From positions 558,020 to 622,019 of the forward strand of contig CAJJDN010000001.1 in the NCBI GenBank assembly GCA_905182985.1: a stretch of 64,000 nt of DNA, given 5' to 3'. The position numbers were made by a program, and so were the translations under genes. This document shows, in pieces, positions 36,301-50,457 of this stretch. This DNA is from Paramecium sonneborni (taxonomy: Eukaryota; Ciliophora; Oligohymenophorea; Peniculida; Parameciidae). Within the stretch, counting starts at the first letter, position 1, and each line of letters begins with the position of its first letter. The notes beneath the pieces were generated by a model. The model saw only the letters and a list, made by a program, of their open reading frames with translations, was not told the origin of the DNA and did not search any database.

Positions 36301-39300
36301 TGCTTATGTAAAATCAATGTACAAATCACATGTAGCTTATTGCAATTTACATATTGTACCATCAAATGTACATTTTGATAAATATGTGGTACAATCACTA
36401 AGTTTTTTTGGTGCTATCACATCATTGCAAGTTCTTTCTACGCAACCATCTGTTAAAATTGTACTAGTCTTATTACAGAGATATCCACTAATACCCATAA
36501 TTGATTGACATTAAGGAATTGTTAAACTTGTGTAACTAGAACAATTTTAAATTGTTAAACAGTTTGTTCCATTATATGTACATTAATTTTAAATATGAGC
36601 TGCACAATTGCTTGCATTAGGTGTACTAATAGTTTGTTCACAAGTTCTAGCTATACACGATCCTGGACCTGCTGTTTCCATCCAACAAAAAGCTCCACTT
36701 GTAGTTTTGGCTTCTTTACATGCTGCTTATGTAAAATTGGTTGTATAAGATGTACAATTAGCTTATTTATTAACACAACTAGTTCCATTCGAAGTACACG
36801 TGCTTAAATGATTTTAACATTCTGTTGCTGTAGTCTTTGAAACTTATAAACATGTTCTTACTTCACATGAACCTGTACCTGAAGCAGATTTCCAACATAA
36901 ATTATTTGATGTATCTTTTGCTATTTAACAAGCAGCTTAAGTAAAATTAGTATAACTTGTACATGCAGCTACTTTGCTTGTACATTTAGTACCTGTCCAT
37001 ATACATCCCGTTAAAAAATTATCACATTCTGATTATGAATTAGCAGCATTTAATAGATCACAAGTTCTTTCAGAACATGTAGAATTTTAATAGTAACATT
37101 TTGTTCCACTCTAATTTGTTGTAGAATCGCAAAGTTAAGAAGTCATTGTAGTATAAGAACCACATGATGCTGCATTTATACAAGAGTTATTAACCCCACT
37201 GTATCTACAACTAGGAGCATATTCAAGGCAATCTTCATGTGAATTAGCATCCTTTTTTTCAGAGCATTCACTTTCAACACAAAAATTTCTTCTAGTGCAT
37301 TATAATCCATTTCCAAAATATTAAGAACATGTACTTTCATTCCCTGTAAATGTACTGCAAGCTAAAGATTTATTCTAGCATCCTGTTCCATTAAATACAC
37401 AACCCTTTAGAAAAGATGCACAATCATCATTACCAGTAGCTGATGTCTTATGAGAGCATTTTTTATCAACGCAATTACCACCAGATTCCCACCAACATTC
37501 AATCCCATTACCAACAAATTTCTAACAAACATCTGAAGAATTTCCTGAATACTATGTACATGGAATATCAGGAGTAACACATCCATTACCATTAGTTAAA
37601 CAACCAATCAAATGAGAATCACATTCACTATTAGATGTAGCAGTAGTATTATCAGTGCATTTAATATTTCTACATGATTAAATATTATCTTCTTTATAAC
37701 ATTATTTGGTTCTATTTTCACCTTTAAACAATTTGCATTAATCAATAGATCCAATATAAGAGGAACATGGTTCAGATACGCTAATACAACCAGCACCTTT
37801 AGTAACACATCCCTCAAGAAAAGTTGAACAATCTGTATCAGAAGTGGCAGTTGTATTATCAGAGCATTTCCTAATTGAACAAGGAGCCTTAGTTTCACTA
37901 GTAGACCAACATTTTTTGGAATTGGCAACAAATTTAGGACAAGTGGTTTTATCACCTCTAAATACAGTGCAATCAGCAGTAGAATCTTAACAACCATCTC
38001 CAGAATATATACATCCAGTCATAAATTTGGAACATAATTCATCTGATGTATTTGTAGCTTTATCAGCCTCATTACATAATTTTTCTCTACAAATAGTTCC
38101 ATTCCATATACATGGTCTTCCTTTAGCAAGATTATTAGTACACATACTAATTGAAGTATATTTAGAGCAGTTAGAATCTACACAAATCCCCGACCATAGA
38201 CAATCAGTGGTTCCTGTACATGTTAATTATTTTTAAGTAGCTAAACAAGTTTCAGTTTAAACACAACCAGAACCATTAGACAAACATCCAAATTGATAAG
38301 CTTTACAATTATCATTAGAAGCATAATTATCACCTTTTGCATTAACACATATTCTAGCTTAACATGGTTTATCAGTAGTTGCATCAATTCCTTCACATCT
38401 ACCATCTGATCCAATCCATTTACTACATGTAGTAGTAGTACCTGTATATGTAGAACATGCTTTCTTTTCTGATGTACATCCTTAACCATTTGTATAACAA
38501 TTAGTTAAGAAATCAGAACATAATTTATCTGTATTATAACTAATCTCTCCATCTGAACACAATTTATTTCTGCAATTTGAAGTTGAATCATTTGTAGCAT
38601 CTCCCCAACATTATCCATTTAAACCTATAAATTTAGAACAAGTTTCTTTTGTTCCTGTAAAAGCAGAACAATTTTGAAGTTAACTTACACAATTTATTCC
38701 ATTATATTTACAACCTGATAAATAATTATTGCACTGTAGAGTTGAGAAAAAGTCTGCAGGAGCATTTTCACAAGTTCTTACTTAACATTCATTTGTAGCT
38801 GTTCCAACACAATATCCATCACTTCCCATTCTCTTCAAACAATTAAATGGGTCTAGTTTATACTCTGAACAATTCGGTAAAGGACTATTAGAACATCCAG
38901 CTCCATTTGTAATACATCCTTATACAAATGAATTACATTAGGCATCTGTTGTATATTCTATTGGTGCTGAATCACAACTTCTCTTAATACATGTTCCATC
39001 TGTAGCTGTTCCACAAATCCCATCAGATCCTATCATATTATAACAATCTGATTTGTATTCACTACATAAAGATTTTTAATCTGCGCATCCCAATCCTATT
39101 GTTACACATCCCGCCTTAAATTAATTACATTCACCATCTGATTTTAGTGTTTGAGGTGCTTCACTACACTTCTATGCCCTACATTTTGGATTAGCATTTT
39201 CGTCCCAAATACAAAGTTATGTAGATGTATCACTTACATTAATATTGCAAATCTCTAATGTTTTATAATTTTCACATGGTTAAGGATCAATACATGAAAC

Positions 39301-39669
39301 ACCATCTGATATACAATATGTTGATATTGATTAACATTCTTTCGTACTTGTTTTAAGATAAGCTTAACATCCACTAAAATGTTGGCATTTCCCATCATAA
39401 AAAGCACATCCTCTAGTTTTAGGGCAGTTCGTGACTGGTGTTTATATGGAACCACAATAAACACTTACAACAGCAAGAGCAGTTGGAGTTGAAGTACATG
39501 TTGCTGCTGTTGTTGTTGTCGATGGAGTGAAAGTACACCCTAACGCGACACAGTCAAATTTTGATTTTACTGTTGAACATGTGCATTTTTCATCTGAAGA
39601 AACTGATTGGGTCTACGCTCCCATTGTTAGCAGTAATACTATAAGAACCAAAAAAGTTTGGATATTCAT
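33301..39669 (-). CDS. Paramecium-type variable surface antigen (i-antigen), GPI-anchored
   Basis: One uninterrupted frame of 2122 residues without introns. It has a signal peptide (MNIQTFLVLIVLLLTMG), then about thirty units of roughly 70-75 residues with a fixed cysteine period, and ends with an acidic spacer and a hydrophobic tail (TYAISLTTTFLVIIGFISI) typical of GPI attachment. Many units share the core NTTAT(S/T)D(S/T)(D/E)C..F..GC(V/I)T.G.GC. This period, size, lack of introns and GPI tail are the hallmarks of ciliate immobilisation antigens, which coat the cell surface and are expressed one at a time. The central units are more alike than the ends, but I see no long exact repeats. The gene lies internally among ordinary genes, and whether it is expressed cannot be told. 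Confidence 0.93.
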
Positions 39670-40109
39670 ATATAAAATAAATTTTCATCTAATATGAATT
39701 CCATAACAAGCTTTAAACCCAAAAATCTAATCTTGTAAATCAAACTCCATTTCTCATTCTAAAAAAAATCTTTTCCTACTTTAAAAGACATTGACTAACA
39801 TATTTTTTTTATCTTAATATACTAAAGCAACCCTCTAATTGATTTTCCTTCATTAGAGATTTGTATAATAACTTAGAAATTAATAATTATCCCATAAGAA
39901 TAAATTAATCCTAATTTTTACATTTATTTTCATTCAATCCTTTTTAGAATAGTATGAAGATCTTATTTATTTCAATCCTTATTGTTTAATCAGATTAAAC
40001 AAAAAGAGTGATTTAAACTTAATTATTTAAATAGTCAACACTTATTGATAGTATTTTAGAATTTAAATTTAAATCCAAGAATAATTTTTGCTAAATATAT
40101 TATAGTAAA
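39670..40109. other. Upstream region of the surface antigen
   Basis: About 440 AT-rich bases that should contain the antigen promoter. The frame downstream of the ankyrin pseudogene stays open to a TGA at 39934, but it codes no recognisable domain. Confidence 0.4.
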
Positions 40110-41110
40110 TTAGAATTAAATTAAATAATAAATGTTTCATTGACCTTGCAATACTTCTCAATTTTTGATTCTGCTGCCTTACTGTATAATCCAAAGCGGT
40201 ATTGCCATCTAAATATATTATTTATTTACATCTGTCTTTTAGTCCTGTATCAGCCTTTTAAGATAGAAGATATTTAACAATAAGAAAATGATTACCTTTG
40301 GTGGCAAAATGAGAGGTGTAAATTAATTTACATAACTCTATTCATTAATATCATGCTTTAAAGTTACAAGTTTTCTTACAGTATCTAAATATCATGAAAT
40401 AAAATTTACTTTTAAATGTAAATTTCACATCTGAATTTGTCATAATTTGATCTGCCGTTTATCCTTTTGTAGTCCGCATTGAACTATATTTATCTTCATC
40501 AGCGTCATATCTACTTAACATATGAAGAACATTTTTATGCATATTAAATGATGCATAATGTAGAGGAGTTCAATCTCTATTATCTAATGAATAAATATTA
40601 GCCCCATTTTCAAATAATACCCTTACTACATCTAAAAACCCTTTTTGTTGCTAAATGCATAGCAGCACATAATAAATCATCTTAACAATCAGGATGAGCT
40701 CCTTTCTCAAATTAATTTAAATCTTTCTTATTTACACTTTTATCTTTTTATTTTTAAACATGCAAAGTCTCAACATTTAATATTTCATGTGAAGACATTC
40801 ATTATGCCCTCTATATGCACAGATGTAAAAGACATTATATCCCGAAGTTGAAATAATAAATGGATCAGCTCCTTTCATCAATAGAAACATTAAAATATTT
40901 TAAAAGTTGAAATAACTATCAATCAACATATCAAATACCAAGCATAAAATAAAGGAGTTTTACCTTCTTAATCTTTGGAATTAATAACCTGCATAACATC
41001 ATATTTAACTTGATAACATTTTAAATCTTTTTCATTAAAACTGTATTTTGAGATTTCTTATAAGATTTAAACAACTTATTTATATTCAAATATTTTATAC
41101 ATTCATGAGA
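40110..41110 (-). pseudogene. Ankyrin-repeat pseudogene
   Basis: Ankyrin repeats can be followed in order but in shifting frames: KDQEGKTPLFYA, LLMKGADPFIIS, CAAMHLATK, GFLDVVRVLFENGANIY, TPLHYASFN, ATKGNHFLIVKYLLSQKAD and DGNTALDY. A single-base frameshift falls between ATK and GFLDVV with no intron available. A TGA sits in the invariant position just before TPLHYA, and further breaks precede ATKGNHF. The 3' neighbourhood is ordinary. It lies immediately downstream of a PH-domain kinase on the same strand, and another gene in this window fuses ankyrin repeats to PH and kinase domains, so the two may derive from one ancestral arrangement; that is inference. Confidence 0.7.
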
Positions 41111-41204
41111 AATGAGGAAAATGAAAAATAATCTGTATCAACAGAATTTATAAATTTATAATAACGTCTGTTATTTATAGTATTATGCAGTTAACAAATA
41201 ATGA

Positions 41205-42803
41205 TCACAATTTAGTGTTGTTTAATACTGATTTCTGTTTAAAAAAATGCCTCTAACCTAACTTAAGCTTATCAATATGAGATATCTCAATTGAATCCAA
41301 AAAATAGTCTAATTAAAATTCATCAATTTATTTTAATTTATTTGGATTACTAGTTAATGTACTTGTTCTATTCTTTTGATTTTAAGGAGATTAACAACAT
41401 ATTTGAATGGCATAATTTAATCCAAATTCCCTATCCATTTCTAAACTTGCATGAACATTAATATTATTAAAGTATTTGCTCATTTCATACTACTATTTAG
41501 TAAGAATAGCCATAGGTAATTGAATAGTCTAATTGAGCTTAATCTCAAAAAATGGATGATTTAAGGCCTGTTCAGCTGATATTCGATCTTTTGGATATTT
41601 TTTTGTCATTGATTAAATTAAATGTTCTACTAATTATGAAATTGTTTAAATTTATACATTCTTAAGGATAAATGGAACTTGGAAATTCAAAATATGCATC
41701 TGAATTTCTCTTAATTGTTTATTTACAATCTTATGATTTAAAAGGGTTGAATCCATAGAGCCTAAAATAATTTAATTAAAATACATAACAAATAAAGTTA
41801 TACCAAAACTAAATATATCACACTATTTACTGTAGTATTTTTTCGTTTCATTAAATCTTATAATTTCTGGAGCTGAATAACTAAAATATTTAAGTTATGA
41901 ATACCCAGGAGAACCGCAAGATGGAAATGGTAAGTCTTTTTTATTTGTACTTACAGCGAACCCAAAATCTATAAGACATGGTAATGAAAGCTTGCCATTT
42001 TTTAACATGATATTTTATGGCTTAATATCCCTATGCATAATGTTATGTCCATGCATCTCTTTTATTGCCAATAACATTTTATGAATAAAGCTTTTCAACT
42101 CAAATCCCTCATATATGAATTTGCTGGCAGCTTTTGAGATTAATTCATAACCATGAATAAATTCAGTAACTAAATATAGTTTTTCTGCTGTCTCATAAAC
42201 TCGATGAAGTTTTAAAATGTGTTCATGTTCCAATTCTCTTAAACTTGATATCTCACTCAATAACTGTTCTTCATATTATTAGTTGATTCTTAAAATTTTT
42301 GATTTCTTTTTAGGGATTGCTTTTACAGCAAATAAATCTCCTTCTTTATTTCTCCCCTCATAAACCTTATTATAATACAAAATTACTGTTGAAAAGCTTC
42401 CATTTCCAATCAAGTTTCCTAATATCATATCATCATTGAATGTTATCAATATACAACAGTTTGATAAAAGTTTAACCCATAATTCATATTGATTTTCATC
42501 ATCTGTACTAAGAACAATTTGAAATCCATTATTTTTGAGATATATCTTATATTCTAAATTAGATATTTAAAATTATGCATAGACCCCATCCAATTTAACA
42601 CTTCCTTTAATATTCTTAAAATTCCCTACATCAGAATATAACAAATATTGCTTAATTAAAATGTATGAACGCAAGCATTTCTAACCAAGTCTTTTACCGA
42701 ATTTGTAAAAATTTGAGATTAAAACTTGCTAAGTCTCAATATGATTAAATTAAGGAATATTTTAGTTATTCCAAAATTTTCCACTGTTCACTTAATCAAT
42801 CAT
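41205..42803 (-). CDS. Protein kinase with N-terminal PH-like domain
   Basis: A 524-residue protein with a 24-nt intron at 41881-41904. The first 125 residues look like a PH domain: SYILIKQYLLYSDVGN, VKLDGVYAQ, then the C-terminal helix ENQYELWVKLLSN. A complete kinase follows: GNLIGNGSFSTVILY, the lysine in FAVKAIPKKKS, IMHRDIKPQNIM (Asp259), CLIDFGFA, and CGSPGYSAPEI spliced across the intron. The C-terminal 110 residues are unrecognised. The kinase is of the calcium/calmodulin or CAMK-like type and all catalytic residues are present. PH plus kinase suggests recruitment to phosphoinositide membranes. The intron is 3n with no in-frame TGA. Confidence 0.88.
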
Positions 42804-43251
42804 TCAATATGATCTTATTCAATAATATTAATAATCAAATGATTAGATATCAAAAAAAAAGATTCATTGTCCTTTCGGTTAATTTATTAATAATATTGAT
42901 TCATTTTACTTGTTTAATGTTGATTAACTTAAATAAAGTTAGAGAAAATTTATGCACTTTCTAATGATAAAATTTAAATAAATTGATAATCATAAATAAA
43001 TATGTTCTCTAATTTATTGTTCGAATGTTCTATTATTTTCTTAGAACCCTTACTATAATTTAAAATAGAAAAAACGAGCAATGTTAAAATAAATATTTGT
43101 TTGATCTATTCAAAATTCAATTTAGTTTAAATTTTAAAAACTGCATTTCTTTAGTATTAAATTTTTTTTAATTTGAAAATATAATGTTTCTAAATGAGAT
43201 GGATTGAATAAAAAAGTAATTTTATTACTTTTTAAATTTTATGCTAGAAGA
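42804..43251. other. Intergenic region
   Basis: About 450 AT-rich bases between divergent transcription units. Nothing recognised. Confidence 0.45.
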
Positions 43252-43905
43252 TAAATAAGAGGAGAAACAGTTAGTAGCGAATGATTTTGGTTGAATCATC
43301 AGAAAAATAATTTTTAGTGTCGATTTTTAAAAAAGATTCTTTTAGCTTACCTGCAGAAACTTTATCAATAAGGTTGCATTTTAATTGTTTGATTTTAACA
43401 TTCCAGGTGGAACATATTCTAATAATGGAAAACCTTTATCATTTCTTTGCTGATTGATGAAACTTGTGTATTGATGTATTGCATTATTTTACTTTAAATT
43501 AATCCAGAAAAAGTTTTTACATAAGATTTACATCAAAAACAAAGGAGGAATATAGAATAAATTTATTCAGTTTTTGTTAGGATGAGAAATTTAGATGAAA
43601 TATAAAATGGTATGTGATTATTCTCGACTTTTTTGCTATTTGACTTATGGATAAATAAGCTGAAAAACTATTAAATGATGAAATTATTTTTGAAATTTCT
43701 TTGCCAAGATTTTTAAAAAGACTTTGAAGCCAAGAATAAGTTTTATAGAGGAGGAATTAAGAATTAATAATAAAGTAGAAAAAATTAATAAGAAGAAAAG
43801 AATTAAGAATAAAAAGAAGAGAAAATAAATTAGAAGCCAAAAAAAAAAAATAAAATATGCTACTCATATAGAAAGTGATTATAAAGCTTAAATTGGTTAT
43901 AATTT
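43252..43905 (+). pseudogene. Unresolved coding remnant upstream of IFT38
   Basis: Protein-like segments occur in several frames. From the ATG at 43252, MLEDKQEEKQ can be spliced (33-nt GT..AG) to a segment containing FINKVAFQLFDFNIPGGTY and SNNGKPLSF before TGA. Another frame reads MILVESSEKQFLVSIFKKD and LPAETLSIR. Further on, DKQAEKLLNDEIIFEIS and LPRFLKR and a Lys/Gln-rich stretch appear. I could not join these into one frame with normal introns. It may be a decayed gene or a multi-exon gene I failed to solve. Confidence 0.3.
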
Positions 43906-43924
43906 CAAATATTATTATAAATAA

Positions 43925-45221
43925 ATGTCATATAGAGAACTTCGTAACTTCTGTGAATAAATGAGGGCTTTAGGATATCACAGAATCATTTCAATGGAAA
44001 ACTTTCGAAGGCCTAATTTTGAATTGGTTGCTGATATATTATATTGGTTAGCTTTGAAATATGATCCAAATACAGACATATCAGATAATATTGATGAGGA
44101 GGTATTAGATAAGATAATAAATTTAGAGAAATAGAGTTGAATTTATAAAATAAATTACTACTCTTTTTGTTAGTAAAGCAAGACTTAAGATAAATCCAAA
44201 GAGATTATATATGGCAGATGTTTATGCAGTACAAGAAATTTTGAAAATTTCAACTTTTCTATATAAAGCTTAAGTATCTTCACCTGCAGAGGAGGATGAA
44301 GTACATGATTTCGTAAACATATTAATCTGATTTTTGCAAGTCACTTCCCTCTAAATTAAGTAATATAAAGAGTCATAAGTTATTGGCTTAAGAAATAACT
44401 GATTTAGCCACAAGATTATATGATTAATTAGGAAAAGAGGATGAAGTGAGAATTGCTAGAGTATTAAGAATATCCATTTAATTAGGAAAAAGCCCTGTAA
44501 TTTTTATCGAATGTATCTCGAGGTGGAAACTCTCAATCTGAATAATCTTATATTTAAAAATGCATTTAAACAATATTGAAACAATAAGAATAAAGCATTT
44601 AAGATATGTCTAAATATGTAAGTGGTTTGGAGAGAGAACAAAAACAGATTGAAGAAAAAATAAAGAGAAAAACAAAGGAGTTAGAATAAGCTGAGAAAAG
44701 ATTAAAAGGAATGACAAGTGTGAAACCAGCATATTAAGAAGAATATGATAGATAGGAATATGAATTAGAGAAACTATATTAAGTAATAGAAATATCCTTA
44801 ATATTATTAGGTTTATGTAGAGAAGTTCAGAAATTTAGTTTATTTGGAACATGTTTTAGATGCTTAGAATAAATAGGCAGAGATTGAATAAAAGAAGAAA
44901 AACTAAATATTATAAGGTGTAAGAGGTGTAATTTAGGATGCAGAGATGAACGAATTGAGAGGTGGTGATGATGATGGAAATGACGATTAGTTAGAATAAT
45001 TAGGAGGAGACTCTAGATTATAATCAAGTAATTAAGAAAAACGCAATAATGATTTTATGAGATAATAACATGGAGGTTTTAATAAATAATAGATGGATGA
45101 AGATGGAGAAGGAGATGAAATAGATGATTTAAGTGGTGGTGGAGATGAAGAAGATGAGGAAGAAGAGGAAGAAGATGGAATTGAAAATTTAGATGATGAT
45201 GGAGAAGATGCAGACTTTTGA
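43925..45221 (+). CDS. IFT38: Intraflagellar transport protein IFT38 (CLUAP1/qilin)
   Basis: A 396-residue protein with introns at 44102-44126, 44313-44340, 44461-44485 and 44783-44810. The N-terminus [20 protein letters not shown] and [19 protein letters not shown] is nearly identical to animal CLUAP1, and [35 protein letters not shown] and [18 protein letters not shown] follow in order. The N-terminal calponin-like region is followed by a coiled coil and a Gly/Asp/Glu-rich acidic tail, as in the family. IFT38 is a core subunit of the IFT-B complex that moves cargo along ciliary microtubules, so it is essential for cilium assembly. The start is set by homology. Confidence 0.95.
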
Positions 45222-45258
45222 AAATAACAATATATTATATGTATAAATATTATTAAAA

Positions 45259-46175
45259 ATGGGTGTATGCTCAAATAAAAGTGAAGCATTGAACCATGTG
45301 GAAGAGGTATATTTTTATAATACTATAATACTAGATTACTCAATTATTAGATATTGATAATCCTGGGAATGTTAATCACAAATATGCGAATAATATAACA
45401 CTCATTCCAAATTAGTATATTGGAACAGGAATTAAAATAACTAATCAATATTAAACCAATTTCTCTAAAATGGAATGGGAAGAGATGTAAAAAGCATTTT
45501 GGGGTAGAGTTATAAATTATATCAAGATAGTCATAAAGACAATTCTTAATGGTAAATCATTAGAAAAGTCCTTTCTTGTAATGATGAATGTATCATAAGA
45601 TTTCATACTATTTTATAGCCAAAATTCTTAAAATTTTAAAGTAAGCCAATTTGAAACTGATTCGCAATTCAATTTAATTATTAGTTTAAGATAACAGTAG
45701 TATATTTGCTGTATAAATAAGAGCAAATATTTCAAGTTCCTGTATTCATTATTAACGAGCCAATTTCTTGGAGCAATTAAAATTTTGAATTAAAATTCGA
45801 AACCTCTATGTTAAAAGTAATTTAAAGACTATCTAGGTGAGAGTGAAAAGTAGTAAACTTCCTTAAGATTTTGAAATTTAAGTTTCAAGTACTTCTAAGA
45901 TTTATGAAATCAAATTAATCATATTAGAGGCTGCAAAAGAGAAAACTTGCAGATTATTTTTTAATGGAAAAGAATTAGTTGATTAGAATTAATTAGGAAA
46001 TTATTCTATAAGTTCTGGAACTGTATTACTTAATTATAAGGTTAGGTAATTTAAGCTTTTTTGTGATTATACCTATATTAATTTATATTTCTGGAGGTTT
46101 TAGAGTAATATTTGTAAATCATTTTTAATTATTATAATAATAAGGGAATTAATATATGATTTAATCCATATGTGA
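45259..46175 (+). CDS. UBTD-type ubiquitin-domain protein, N-myristoylated
   Basis: A 263-residue protein with five introns: 45307-45334, 45504-45526, 45590-45618, 45697-45721 and 45817-45836. Splicing restores the UBTD1/2 pattern: WEEMQKAFWDSHKDNSQ matches the REEFWDT region, then RKVLSCNDESKILKIL, QDNKQIFQVPVFIINEPI (family: DELGNRYQLPVYCLAPPI), and a ubiquitin-like fold with STSKIYEIKLIILEAA, CRLFFNGKELVDQNQLG and ISSGTVLL. MGVCSNKS is a myristoylation/palmitoylation signal, as in animal UBTD proteins. UBTD proteins bind E2 enzymes and modulate ubiquitin ligases. The last 45 residues after LLNYKV have no counterpart in the family, so a final intron may be missing. The stop is 7 bp from the convergent kinase stop. 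Confidence 0.82.
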
Positions 46176-46182
46176 ATATATT

Positions 46183-47882
<1,700 letters not shown>

Positions 47883-47898
47883 AGTATTTATTAAATAA

Positions 47899-48926
47899 TC
47901 ATTCCCATTAAATCCGTTTGCCTTCTTTCCATACTCCTTTTCGAGAAGTCCCATTAGTAAAGAAGTACTCTCCTATCCCATCCTATTTACCCATTACCCA
48001 TTAACCTACATACTTATGACCATCTTCCCATATCAAAGTTCCAACACCATGTTTCTATCCATCTTTATATTCTCCTTCATACTATCTCCCTAAATAATCT
48101 GCATTCCATACCATCTTCCCACTTCATTGTACCCTTTCCGCTCATCTAATTATCAACCCATTCTCCTTCATAAATCCTTCCATCTGGCCAAACATATTTT
48201 CCTTATCCATTAAGATTATTCATCTCAAAATTACCTTCATATTTTGAACCATCTGGATAAGTTAATTTCCCAAACCCTTCCTTTTTCCCTTATTTGTAAT
48301 GACCTTAATAAAGATATAATTCAAAATTCTACCTTCAAAAATTGATCCATCTGGCCAACTCTCTACACCATATCCGTCTTATCTATCTTACACCCATTCA
48401 CCCTCATATTTAGCTTAGTTAAAATTTATAAAGACTCCTTTTCCATGCGCTTAATCATTTAACCATTCTCCTTTATACACATCTCCATCAGAATGAGTCA
48501 AAATACCATACCCATTAGCCTTATTGTTCTACCATTCTCCTTTGTAAATTGATCTATAAACTCAAATTAACATATATCATACCCATCTGGCCATCTCTAT
48601 TCTCCCTATCCCCACCGTTTCCCTTACATCCACTCTCCTTCATAATATGCATCATCCTCCATTAATATTTTTCTTAGTTTCACAGGAACACTTTAATTTA
48701 AAGTAGATTAGATTAAGATTTCATCCTCAATTGATATTATTTAAGGAAGAGCACTTTTATTAGAACATTATGAATATTAATCCTCTTTATTCTCCTTAGA
48801 TTTACCCTGAGTTGAGTGCATTATTAAATCATCACTCCTTATTCCTGTTTCTATTGCAAATTCTTCCTTTTTTGTAAGTTATTGTACACCTTCACTAACA
48901 TAGCACATCTTGGTACAATTACCCAT
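47899..48926 (-). CDS. MORN-repeat protein with N-terminal lipidation signal
   Basis: A 315-residue protein with introns at 48554-48582, 48304-48332 and 48090-48111. The N-terminus MGNCTKMC is a strong myristoylation plus palmitoylation signal. After an unstructured acidic region, about ten MORN units run from residue 95 to the end, for example AYYEGEWMQGK, SIYKGEWQNNKANGYG, DVYKGEWLNDQAHGKG, KYEGEWVQDRQDGYG and RIYEGEWVDNQMSGKG. MORN arrays bind membranes or form scaffolds, often at cortical structures and basal bodies of protists. The stop is 16 bp from the start of the kinase gene downstream. No enzymatic domain is fused. Confidence 0.88.
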
Positions 48927-48955
48927 TTATTTTTAATTAATAAATTATATATTTT

Positions 48956-50397
48956 TCACTATTGTTCTTCGATTCTCATATTGTCATCATTACCCCAATC
49001 TAAGTAATTTTTTGATTCAGCTGCTTTGTATTCACTAATGAGGGATTCTAAACATTCTCTAGATTCATCGAATTCATCAAGGGAATCTTTAAACATAGGC
49101 TCCTTTTTGTATTAATCTAGGAAAGCATTTCTATTTCTAAGTTTGTGATATTGTTTTAATATTCTATCAAAAAGCTAAAAAATTATAAATATATTTAACT
49201 GAGTGAATGCTAGTATGATTAGCCAACATAAGTCCACTGACTTTATGAGAGGTTTCAATATATGGACTCTTCTTTGATAGTGCAACTTGAATAGAAGTAG
49301 GACCCCATTCAATGAAACTGGCAAGTTTGCGTTCTCTAATTCTTTATAAACTTTTATGGATTTGAGTGGCATCGACGTCTCCTTGAATGATATTGAGGAT
49401 GGAAATATAATTGCCATTTTTGGTAGAAGTAGAAACCATAATATTTTTAGTTTGGAGTAATCTTCTCATAACATCTAAAACAGTAGTTTTTCTTACAGAT
49501 GAAATCTAATGTTTAATTATAAAAATACATGTCTATCAATAGTTAAAGGAGTATATCCAGTCATAAGGAAATGACATCTTGGAGTTGGTACTAACCCAGC
49601 CAAAATACTAACTAAATCATTATTCATATATCCAGGATATCTAAGTGTAGTAGTGGAAGCTGCCATAACCATAGCAACAAGAGAATTAGTCTATGATACA
49701 GTTGGTATGGGTATTTTAAGTCTGTCTACAGCAATTCTATTGAGGGCAGTGTTATCTAAAACAACAACAGCATCAGCATTTTAAGCTAATCTACGTAATG
49801 TAAGTAAAGAATTGTATGGTTGAACAACAACATCACTAGTCTCATTTTAATTAGGAAAGACTGAATATGTTTGAATGATTTTCTTAGGAAAACGATCATT
49901 CAATCTTTCAAGTACATAAGATCCTGATCCTGAACCTGTACCACCAGCAATAGAATGAAGCATAAGAAATCCTTCTAAACTATCTGATCCATCTGCTTCT
50001 CTATCTATCATTTCCATTAACTCTTCTTAATATTTTTCACCTTATGAATAACCACAAGCCCAATTATTTCCAGCTCCACCTCCATCTTTTGAAATGAATA
50101 TATTCTCTGGATTGAATAGAGTTGAAAATTGGGATGTTTATATATAGTTTATAACTCTAGGTTCCATATCAATTAATAATGCTCTTGGTATGTAATGTTC
50201 ATCATCTGCTTAATAGAAAAATACATCTTTTCTATCATCTCCTTAAAGTGCAAATTCCTCCAAAATTCCCTCATTATTTATGCCGTGCTCTTTTATTAAT
50301 TGTTTCCAAAACTCAATACCAACTAAATGTATTTCATTTAATACTTACTTTAATTACCGCATTATCCAACTTGAAGTGTGATGATTTCGCGAGGCAT
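48956..50397 (-). CDS. TUBG: Gamma-tubulin
   Basis: A 455-residue protein, the normal family length, with introns at 50323-50348, 49506-49528 and 49175-49199. [21 protein letters not shown] is the gamma-tubulin N-terminus. The GTP-binding signature [53 protein letters not shown] and the C-terminal DWGNDDN are all present. Gamma-tubulin nucleates microtubules at basal bodies, the spindle and nuclei. The start codon is 60 bp from the start of the divergent MORN gene, so the two probably share a promoter. Confidence 0.97.
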
Positions 50398-50457
50398 TAC
50401 AGAATTTAAATTTTATATATATTATTTTCCCCTCCTAATATTATAATATTAACGGCG
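50398..50457. promoter_or_regulatory. 60-bp divergent promoter region of gamma-tubulin and a MORN gene
   Basis: Only 60 bases separate the two opposed start codons. They contain a TA-rich run, a pyrimidine tract (TTTTCCCCTCC) and a TAATATTATAATATTAA tract near the plus-strand gene. Both promoters and leaders must fit here or lie inside the neighbouring coding regions. Confidence 0.4.

Noticed and set aside
33477..39464. Numerous short open frames on both strands
   Set aside because: They overlap the single 2122-codon surface antigen frame in other phases and have no motifs of their own.
45032..45289. Minus-strand Ser/Pro-rich open frame
   Set aside because: It is antisense to the acidic Gly/Asp/Glu tail of IFT38.
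45259..46175. At first looked like a frameshifted pseudogene of a ubiquitin-like protein
   Set aside because: Five normal GT..AG introns (20-29 nt) restore one frame matching UBTD proteins along the whole length, and the spliced length is divisible by three.
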